Source of the DNA: Hondaea fermentalgiana
Taxonomy: Eukaryota > Sar > Bigyra > Thraustochytrida > Thraustochytriidae
DNA length: 26,212 nt
Direction: 5' to 3'
NCBI GenBank assembly: GCA_014084085.1
Contig: NPFB01000164.1
Location: 4,977-31,188 of the forward strand
Shown here piece after piece: positions 1 through 9,000 of this stretch. Every line of letters begins with the position of its first letter. Position 1 is the first letter of the stretch. A program made the position numbers and the translations under genes. The notes under the pieces are model-generated. The model saw nothing but the letters and a program-made list of their open reading frames with translations. It was not told the origin of the DNA and did no database searches.

Positions 1-1152
1 AAGCTCGCGCAGGGCCTCTTTGTCCCCAAGCGAGGCGGCGTCGGTCTGAACGCCAGGCGGAGCGGCTCCGCGACGCCCGCCACTTGCTGCTGCCCCCGCA
101 CCGACGTGATAACCGAACCGACGCCAGACGTCGGCCCATTCGGGATTCCCGATCCGAATGTCCGTCTGGCAAATGGCCCGCAAATGCTCCTCGTCGAGCG
201 TCAGGCGCGCCCCGCCGACCAAGTTGCGGCGCAACATGCACGCGTACGCATGTCGCATCGATCCGCGACCCGTCGCCGTCGAGAGGAACGAGTCCGAAAT
301 GTGCAAGACGTTGTCGTTGTCAATCTTGAAGAACCAAGTCCTGTCGGTGGTGGAGAGAACGCCGTACTTGCAGAAAGAGCGTAGCATGTAAACGTAGATT
401 TGGATGATTGGATAGCGAAACCGCACAGAGCTTTCCCGGTCATGGAATCCTTCTCCCAGTTCCCAATAGTCGACCAGGTCGTCGCAAGCCATCTCCCAGG
501 CGCTGTTCACAACTCCCCTGGCCTCGTCAAGAGAATCAGACGCACGTTGCGCATACGACTCGGCGAGATCGTCAAGATCGTCTTCGGTCAGGCCATAGGG
601 AAACTTCGCAGGCGACTTGTGCTCGTGCACGAGGAAGCGCGCGCGGTTCGGATTTTGCGGGGTGAGAATGCCAGCCCTGGAGCGATCAGTGCCATTGGCC
701 ATGTCGCGAGACCACACATAGTCCACCCGGTGCCCAACGCCCGTCGCCTCTGGGATCGCATTGACATGAAAGGGCGTCCATCCGTTTGGCGCGGTGTCTG
801 CATAACGCGATAACACCTCGCTCAACGCTGGGTCCATGAACCTAGAATACAAGCGATTGAATGCATCATTCTCGTTGATCTCAACGATATCCGCAATGTT
901 GGTTCGAAAACCACACGCCATGACAGGAACGTCGCCGAAGCCGGCCTCCCGCCTGAATTCATCCCATCCAACCTCGTCGTGGAAATCCCGCCAGCGGGTC
1001 ACACGCTTGGGGAACAGGTCGAGGCGAGCTTGCACGCCGCTCTGGGGCGCAAGACCTCCGCGGCTCCTCGACGAGGACTGCGAGCTTGCGCGGCTTCTCG
1101 GGGCCAAATCGTTATTGAAAAAATCGGGATCAACTTGCTCGACGCGTTGCAT
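1..1152 (-). CDS. PD-(D/E)XK nuclease-like protein, possibly CR/Crinkler-effector related (3' part outside window)
   Basis: A frame of 384 codons is open from an ATG at 1152 to the left edge, so the C-terminus is missing. Residues ~142-182 carry an RVDYVW strand followed by FLVHEHKSP, which fits the D...E-x-K core of a PD-(D/E)XK nuclease fold. Around residues 247-270 a Q-I-Y-x-Y-M helix is followed by YGVLSTTDRTWFF. That string resembles the nuclease-like domains found in fungal and oomycete CR (Crinkler) proteins, where a kinase or another catalytic domain often follows. The family assignment is from memory of the motif style, not a search. No signal peptide is visible. The first in-frame ATG is 1152. 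A better start context lies at 1241 (GCG-ATG-GCG) in another frame and reads into this one only with a -1 shift near 1190-1210, so the N-terminus is unsettled. It could also be a transposon- or retrogene-derived nuclease. Confidence 0.55.
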   Translation of the reverse strand, partial: MQRVEQVDPDFFNNDLAPRSRASSQSSSRSRGGLAPQSGVQARLDLFPKRVTRWRDFHDEVGWDEFRREAGFGDVPVMACGFRTNIADIVEINENDAFNRLYSRFMDPALSEVLSRYADTAPNGWTPFHVNAIPEATGVGHRVDYVWSRDMANGTDRSRAGILTPQNPNRARFLVHEHKSPAKFPYGLTEDDLDDLAESYAQRASDSLDEARGVVNSAWEMACDDLVDYWELGEGFHDRESSVRFRYPIIQIYVYMLRSFCKYGVLSTTDRTWFFKIDNDNVLHISDSFLSTATGRGSMRHAYACMLRRNLVGGARLTLDEEHLRAICQTDIRIGNPEWADVWRRFGYHVGAGAAASGGRRGAAPPGVQTDAASLGDKEALREL

Positions 1153-1241
1153 CAACTCTGCCTCGTATGCATCGAGATGATCGAGGCGCGTTCCATTGGC
1201 GTGTCAAGAAGGACCTCGGCGAAAGGCTTCGTGGTCGCCAT
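1153..1241 (-). other. possible frame-shifted N-terminus of the nuclease-like gene
   Basis: From an ATG at 1241 a short frame reads MATTKPFAEVLLDTPMERAS and stops after 29 residues. The main frame opens just upstream of LDHLDAYEAEL, at a stop codon near 1208. The two readings join smoothly if one base is missing near 1205, giving a charged helical N-terminus. The alternative is that this is simply 5' leader and translation starts at 1152. A short intron is not convincing, because both sides of the junction look like protein. Confidence 0.35.
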
Positions 1242-1469
1242 CGCGCCGCCCTTCCTCCCTCTTCCACGCGCGCGCTCCTCTCCGCGCGCCCCCTCTCTCT
1301 CCGCCCGCTCGCTCGTGCGCGCGCACGCAAGCCCTCTCTCCTTCACTCACTCGCGAGCGTCGTTCTGGGTCTGCAGTTGAAAAGAAAGAGGTTTCCGTGA
1401 TTCACAGTCACTAGTGACCAACTAGGGTTAGGTTAGGGTTGAGGGTGTGTGCGGGGAGATTTTTTTCTT
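1242..1469. other. spacer with telomere-like repeat and 12-bp palindrome
   Basis: This stretch separates the two left-end genes. It holds a pyrimidine-rich, CGCG-rich segment (1255-1345), a perfect palindrome GTCACTAGTGAC (1407-1418) and the telomere-like string TAGGGTTAGGTTAGGGTT (1423-1440). A T-run lies at 1460-1470, next to the stop codon of the upstream gene. It should contain the 3' end of that gene and the promoter of the nuclease-like gene. Confidence 0.5.
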
Positions 1470-2787
1470 TTAGCGGGAAGAGGAGTTCAGCCTGCGGCGC
1501 GTCCGGGGCGCGCCGACGCGGGCCCGCGGGCGCTTGTTGTTCGCGCGAAATTCACTGAGGCGGAAGGACGCCTTCGTGCTGCGCAGCGTCGCGGCGAACC
1601 TTTTCGCGTAGTCCTGCGCAGGAAAGGCGTCGGCATTGCCTCGGCGCAGGGCAAATCTCGCGAGCGCATTCAGGGTCTCCCAGCGCATGTCTTTGCCTAC
1701 AAGTTCCTCGGTGATCGTTTCGCCCAGACTTGTGGCCCCCAGCGGAAGCAGCGCCTGGCGGATGACGACGGCCCTCTCATAGTACTCGCCGAACGGTTCG
1801 AGAAAAGCTTCCCGCTGGACTTCCTCGAACTCGCTTGAGCCGAAAATGTGTCGCAGCGACACGGCCGGAAGGGCTCGACGGCGAAGAGGAACCGGAAACG
1901 CCGCGGATCCTCGTCTTTGGCGATGAACTCGGCGAGAGATTGGGTCTTTTGCAGGCTGGGCCGCGCTCTTTTCAGGGCAGCGCGAAAAGCGACGATTCTG
2001 CCGGCGTCGTCTGCGGTGACTGAATCGAAGTAGCGGAGCTGTCTAGCGATGGCGTACACAGAGGTCCCGTTGTAAGCAATGCGCCCTCCCCCACCCACCA
2101 TGGCGAAGTAATCCACGCCGCGAGATCCGCGTACCGCGCAACGGGGACGCGCCGAAGGGTCTCGACGGTTCCGTGTGTCACGAAGAGGTCATTGATTTCG
2201 TTCAAGGGCGCGACTTTCCTGGCAAGCGCCAGGCCACGGCCGTCGACGGGAGGAAAGTTCTCCCGGACAAAATTACGCCTGCTGCTCCGCCCGCTCGGCC
2301 CGCTCGGCCCGCTCGGCCCGTCGATCTCGATCAAAAGCTTCGCTGCGGGTTCGCACCTCTCGTCGAAAAAGTTGGCGGGAAAGATGCACCGGCCGTTCGG
2401 GCTCAGGATGGCTGTGTGGGCGCCCTCTCTCGCCAGCGCGAGCAACTCTGGTTTCAAGAGCCACGGCTTGTAGACGCGGACTATTTCGCTCACGACGATT
2501 GGATCCTCTTCGCCACCAACTCGCCAGACAAACGAGCCGTAGATCGCAGAGAAGAGAACCCCCCTGGCGCGGGCCACGGTGCGCGGATTCGGCGGGTCGC
2601 CCGGCGCGTCTCCGACCTCGCTGGCGCTGTCATAACACGTTTGCAGCAGCTTGTCCAAGGCCCCAATGGACCCTTTGCACCGCGCGAAGTTATTAAACAG
2701 GGTGATGGCCATGTTGTCGAGATCTGTATCGCGGAAGGGGCGTAACGTCAAGTCATACGCGGGCCACCACGAGCGCGGCCATCGCAT
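1470..2787 (-). pseudogene. unrecognised protein gene read in three frames (two -1 shifts)
   Basis: I do not recognise this family. The coding signal starts at the ATG at 2787 and runs in one frame to about 2120. It continues in a second frame from about 2118 to 1864 (VDYFAMVGGGG ... FAVEPFRP) and finishes in a third frame from about 1863 to a TAA at 1470 (SLRHIFGSSEFEEVQ ... basic C-terminus). Each change is -1, as if one base were missing. After the first junction the original frame turns into S/T/P-rich shadow sequence and stops at 1972. If joined, the product would be roughly 440 residues, soluble, with a GPSGPSGPSG stretch near residue 155 and an Arg/Lys-rich tail. Options are a decaying gene, sequencing or assembly errors, or real frameshifting. 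The junctions are not homopolymers (near GGCGTGG and CCGTGTCG). Confidence 0.55.
2288..2322. repeat. 9-bp tandem repeat coding Gly-Pro-Ser
   Basis: The unit GCTCGGCCC is repeated about three times in a row. On the minus strand it encodes the GPS tripeptide run inside the unrecognised gene. Such repeats slip easily and may vary in length between strains. Confidence 0.7.
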
Positions 2788-2924
2788 GCGGCATGCTGGG
2801 CTTCATGAGCGTCGTTGCGACCTTTCACTGGATGAGTTCCTTGGGGCAGCTACGGCTGGGATCCGCGTCCCTCGCGGGCAAGGAAACGCACATCACATTA
2901 TTCGTTCACTCCTAATCACTCACG

Positions 2925-2968
2925 ACTTTTTATTTTATTTTTTATTTTATTTTTATAAAAAATAAAAG
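2925..2968 (-). terminator. AT-rich block with clustered AATAAA signals, 3' of BRR2
   Basis: In a GC-rich region, this block is nearly pure A/T. On the minus strand it offers three overlapping AATAAA hexamers (around 2929-2946), roughly 130-145 nt past the BRR2 stop codon. That is a plausible cleavage/polyadenylation zone. The same block lies about 140-180 bp upstream of the start at 2787, so it may also serve that gene's promoter. Confidence 0.5.
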
Positions 2969-3072
2969 ACTAGAAGACAACAAAGAGCAGCTTTCCCGTT
3001 CCATTCGCCCCAAGGAAAATAAAGTCCGCTCGTTTTCTCCTCTACACGTACACACGCCTGAACAAGTGCGTC

Positions 3073-6000
3073 TTACTCCGCGTCCGAGCCTGAACTCGAC
3101 CCCGAGGATGACGAGCCCGACTCCGAATCTGAATCAGAGTCCGAGTCCGAGTGCGCTCCACCTTCTCTAACTTCGAACGAGACTTTGTGCACCTCGTTGA
3201 CACCCATAACGGAGTCACACATGACGTAAACGTTGAGCTGGTGAGCACCCGTTTGTCTCGGTGCATCAAAGGAGAGTTCGAGATTGACAGACTTGCCCAC
3301 CATGACGCGCTTGATGGCAAAGAGCTCATTGGTCTCGGCATTGCCCACCACAGCCCAGTAGTTTTCCATTTTGACGCGAGGATAGCGCGGCGCGACGACC
3401 TTGCCGTACACAGGCGCGACCTCGTTGGCTTGACCATTCGCATCTTCGTCATCCTCGTCGTCATCCTCGTCGTCGTCGACACGTTCAATGGAGACCTTGA
3501 GGCGCACAGCGCCGCCTGTCCGGACTGAGGTCGCATCTTGCACATCAACCTTGATGTCCAAGTCGGGGTAGGCATTGCAAAAGGCTGCCACATCCTCCAA
3601 CTTGCTGGCCGGGAGCTGAAGAATCGAGTCCCGCTTGTCGTCCTCCAGTTCAGCAATGTCCATAACATGCTTGACGCCAGCGGCCGTGCAGCGCGCGAGA
3701 ATGTCCGCATCGAAGTGCGGGATCTGAAGCAGGGGCGAGTCCGTGTTCCAGCAGCCCTGCACCACCATTTGCGAAAGCTCCATTGCCGCCAGAGCTGGAC
3801 GTAACCAGCGATTGCTCGCAATAATATCGACCATGGCAAAAAGCAGACGTGTTGCCTTGTCAAGCACGAGATTGAGATCGGCTCGTTGGTCTTCCGTGAG
3901 CGCGCGGTGCGAAAAATGAAGCTGCAACAGAATGTGGGTCTTGACGTGCGGCCGACTGTAGTCTGGCGCGGGCTCTGACGGCTCGCGAGGCGCCGGAAGT
4001 GGAAGGTGCCTGGCCAAGTTCTCGAGACGCTGGTCTTCGCCAGCGCGAACAGGGATGTCCTCGAACTCGGCCGCTGCGGCAAGTACGTTCAACACCGTGC
4101 GCAGCTTTGACTGCGCGCGCAAATTCACCGAGAAGAGCTCGATGGTCATGTACTGTACGTAATAGTACGAGGCGACCATGCCGAGGTTGAGCGGGGCCAC
4201 GTCCATCTCATTTTTGTCGATCTCGATGCACTTGCTTCCAGCCAGCTCATTGAGTGTCGACTCGGTGAGCTCGGACAGGTAGTCGGAAAGGATCTCGGGC
4301 GAGGTGCCCACGAGCTGGTAGTATGTTGGATTCTTGGACAGACGCCGGTAGAGCAGCGTCCACGTCAGGTAATCGACAGCTTCTTGCTTGTTCTTGATCA
4401 CGCGGGACACCACCTCGGCGCACATATGGTCCGCGAGTACGTGATCCAGGTGGCTTTCTACGGGCAAGGCGTCGTGCAGAAACTTTTTGTAGTATGCTTT
4501 GCGCTTGCTGTGGCAAAAGACGAGACACTTGGCCACGTCCTTGAGTGAGATGGCGCGGCCCACCATTTGCATGAGGTCTGCGACGGGATAATCGAGGTAG
4601 CGACCCTGGGCCCCATCGTACTTTGCCGTGTCCATTACAACAACCACGTCGGCACGATGCCGGAGCCCCCAGCAGAGGTCACTGGTGGTGACGAGAGTGC
4701 GCACCGTGCCCGATGCGAAGCACGCTTCGACGATGGCCCGGTCTGCATCGGCCATGCCCTCGTGCATGTATGCGACGCCTTCTCGCAGGGTACTACGCAG
4801 TGCCGGATCACGGATGGCCTCGAGATGAGGTGCAATTTTTTGCTCTGCGTCCTGCGCAACAAAAAAGTGTTTGCGCGAAGCCCAGCGGCGCGCCTTGCGC
4901 AACTTTGCGACGGCTTTCTCGTCCTCGAGGGCAGAGGCCCCAAAGCTAATAAGGTCCACCGCAGTAACCTTTGCCTGGCGCGTTGAGGGCACAAAGACGA
5001 GGGCGGCTTTTACACCATGCTGGCCGTGGGCCACAACGGCGTCAAAGACAGGTCTTGCCATGGCCAAAAGGCGAGTACCAGGATGATGGACGTCAAAGCT
5101 GCGCAACTCGACCTCGACCGGATTCGGACGCTGCGACGGGTGCAAATTGATGGTTTTTTTGGCCCCAATCCAAGCCCCGACCTCTTTGCCATTGGCAAGT
5201 GACGCCGAAAAACCAACGATGCGAAGCGAAGGCGAAGCAGAGGCCAAGAAGCGCATGCGTGAAACCACAACCTCGAGCACCGGTCCCGGCGCAGAGCCGA
5301 CAAGGTGGAGCTGGTCGGCAATGAAAAGGCTGACGTTCCGTACCGCCTTGCGTTGTTTCCATCGGCGCGAAAGGTTGTCCCAGTCTTCGGACGTGGCGAT
5401 GACAATATTGGCCGCTGCGAGCGCCCGCAGATCGGCCGTAGTGTCGCCCGTAAGCCTCGCGACGACGAGACCAAGCTCTCGGCCGAAGAGAGTCTGCCAC
5501 TCTGCGTGGCGCCGGTCGCACACTGCGCGGAGAGGGGCGACGTACACGCAGGTGACAGCGGCCCGGTCTTGCGCCGTTGCAAAGGCCCGAATGATGGACA
5601 GTTCCGCGAGGACGGTCTTTCCCGAGCCAGCAGGCGCGGCCACGAGCAAAGCATCATCCCCGACGGCGACATCGGCAAACGCTTGCGTCTGGACAGCATT
5701 GAGAACCTTGAAGCGCGCACCGAGGACCTCATGGTACGCCTGGCGAACCCATTGTGCATCTGTGACCCCAAGCGCCTCTGCCGCTTCTTGCGTAGCCGTC
5801 TCGACGGCAAGCGGGCGAAGATCAAGGAGCTCCGTTGGGGGTGGGAAACGCTCTGGGAGAATAAGCTTTCGGAACGAGATGGGAAGAACCGTCGAGGCGT
5901 GGAGAAAGCGCTCACAAACGACGCGGCAAAAGTATTGAGGCGGCATCGGATCCGAGAGCGGGACCATGAAGGATGTGGAGAGTTCTTGGCCCGCGTTGCG

Positions 6001-9000
6001 CTTACCAACTAGGGCAACCTCGTGGTGAAGAATTGTCTCTGCGTCGCAATCCTCGACAATGACGTAAAAGAGTAAGACCTCTCCATAGAGATTTTCGTCA
6101 AAGTTAAAATCTGGCGTCAGCGTAAGCTCAATGCTGAGAGTTGATCGCGTAATGGGCTGGACCACGGCCGAAAGATTCATCTTGGGAAAGCAATGGATGA
6201 CGCGATGCAGATCGCGCCCCTGCTTGACGCTCGATGATGCGCCCGCGGCGGGCCCAACGCTGATGAGTTCAGCAAGTTCCTGCGGAGAGAGGTCCCAGAG
6301 TTGGTCCACCGAGAGACCGCGGCGCTCAATCCGTTTGAGCACATCTGCGCCGACGGGCACGTCAGCGAGCTGGCGGAGAAAGCACTGCGTGGGCCATATA
6401 CGGTGCTCGCACATGTTGGCAAGGGCCAAGCATCGCTGCGCCAGAGCAGCCCAGCCACGCACGAGACAAATCTCGAACATGGCGCGCACGAGACGATTGG
6501 CGCTCTGCTGAATAAAGACGAGATCGCAAGCCATGGCGTAGCCTTCGAGACGCATGCCCGAGATATAGGCCTGTAACAGGAGATTCACCTTTGCCGAGGC
6601 CTCCTCGATGCCTTCTTTGATGGGGATGGGGGCGCGATCCGCAAGCTGCGCGAGCTCCACTTTTTCTTCCTGGCGTACAACAATGTTTGAGAACTCTTTG
6701 GAGAGCGAAAACATGCGAAAGAGATCAATGTCACCCATGGTTGGTCGCAACAGCTCGTTGAAAGTCTGCATCGAATCAAAGGAGACATAGTAGTGCGATG
6801 CGATCCTGCCAAGCGGGGTCCCCTGGAGCGCGCCGGTGCGACGATCGTAGCGCACAAGCTGACTCTTGTCCAGGAGGAGAGCGGCGCTGTGAACGAGGTC
6901 TCGACGGCGTTGCAAAAGGCCTGGGTCCTCGTCGACCTCGTCAACGGGTATCCCATATTGCGCAGGACTTTGAAGCATGCGCACGTACAGATAGGTGTAA
7001 CCGAGCCAGTGTGCACCGTCTTCGATGCTTTGCACACCGCCCATGACGATTTCTGCGTTGAGAGCATCTGCGAGACGTCGAATAAGCTGCGATTCCACGG
7101 GGAGCTGCTCGTTGAGAAGAGAGAGGTAGAACTGCAGCTCGGCGTGGGACGTGATGATGATGCCCTCTCCCTCGGTGTCCGTCTCGAACTGCGGGCGGCC
7201 CGCGCGGCCGAGCATTTGCAGAATATCGAGCTGGGAAAGCTCGGTCCAGCGGCCCTTTTCTGGATTGTAAACTTGTGTACCCTTGATGATGACCGTGTGC
7301 GCAGGAAGGTTGACACCCCAAGCAAGCGTGGCCGTGCACACAAGAGCCTTAATGTAGCCTCGTTTGAAGAGATCCTCGACGAGGGTGCGGTCGGCACGGG
7401 GCAAGCCCGCGTGGTGCACAGCGAGACCATGAAGAAGAACGTCCTTGAGGTCTGGGTTATGAGCCTCCTCTTCGACTGATGTGCGTAGAATCTCGCGCGT
7501 GGCGCGGTCCTCGGCATTGAGGAAAATACCAAGTTGATCGCGCTCCTCGGCCAGGTCCCGAAGATAGCGGGCTGTGGCGGCTGTGTCTTTGCGGCTGTGT
7601 ACAAAGACGAGAACCTGGTCCTTGGGATTATTCTCCAGCGCCGCGATGATCTTATCGTAGCAAATCTCGTTTGCTTTTTGTAAGCGACGAAATGGTTTGG
7701 TTTCGGTAATGCCAATGTATTGTTGCTGGAGAGGTACTGGACGAAAAGAGTTGTCAAAAAAGAAGAGACCTTTGTCAAAGGGCACACGGAGAAACGTTGC
7801 AACGTCTTTGTAGTTGGGAAGCGTGGCGGAAATTCCGACGAGACGCACCCGTTGCTGTGTGACCTCTTGCTGGCGAATAGCGCGGGCGATGATGGCTTCG
7901 AGCACGGCGCCTCGTTCATTATGGAGAAGATGGATTTCGTCGATGATGACAAGCTTGACGAGCTGCGTATAGGCGCGCTCGCCGGCCTTGCGCGTGACAA
8001 TGTCCCACTTTTCAGGCGTTGTGACAATCATTTGCGTCTGAGCAATTTCGGCGCGACTAAGCTGTTGGTCGCCCGACAACTCGCGAACGGTAAGACCGTG
8101 ACTGGCCCCGAGTCGCTGACCAAAATTTTGCACAACCTCTTGGACGAGGGCCTTCATTGGAGCCACATAGACGATTTTCATTTCCTTTTTCATGCGAGCT
8201 GTATCGACCTGGCCGCTCGAGGGGTCGACGAACTTTCCAATCTCGTGCAAGACCGTGAGCATGGCAACGTTGGTTTTGCCGGCACCAGTGGGGGCACAGA
8301 CGAGCAGGTTGAAGTCCTTGTGAAGAGCAGCAGGCATGATGCGAGACTGCACACGGTTCAGTGTGGTCATGCGCGCAAAGGCGCCGTGCGTGAAAGTGGG
8401 TAAGTCTTGGATGGCGCAGAGTTTTTCGTCCTTGAGAAAGGGCTTTGGCTTGAGTGGCGGCACGTGGACCTCCTTGAAGGCTTTGCCTTCCCTAACCCAG
8501 CGCGCACTCTTGACACGGACCTCTTTATTTGTCATGGTGTGGTCGCCGGCACCAAAGGCGAGCGCTTGGAGATCGAGTCGGCGCGGCGCGCGAGCATTCG
8601 GGGCATCCTCCTCCTCCATGTCCTCATCGCCCTCATCACTGTCTTGCGCGTTTCCCTCTTGGTCCGCGTCGCGAACCCGCATGGCATTTGCGCGGCGAGG
8701 CCCGCTGCGGCCTGCAGCAGTGCCAACGCCACCAGTGGGGTCGGCAAGCATTGCGAGAATATCGCGACCACCACCAGGCTCGCGATCTTGGTTCATTTCG
8801 CGCTCAATGGCGGCGCGTTCGGGATCCGAGGCGGCGCGCTTGAGCTTTGTGCAGTAGAGAATCTTTTTCCGATTGGCAAGAAGTTTTCTGATGAGCGCAA
8901 ATTTGTCGAACTCGAGGAGAAGAACGAGCTGGTTCTCGCACGCGCGTTCGTTGGGTTCGGCGAGGGCTTGAAGCACCTTGTCTGCGAGCTCTTGGGCCTC

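Noticed and set aside
5305..6012. Several 200-codon plus-strand frames within BRR2
   Set aside because: Shadows of the helicase coding strand; no independent motifs.
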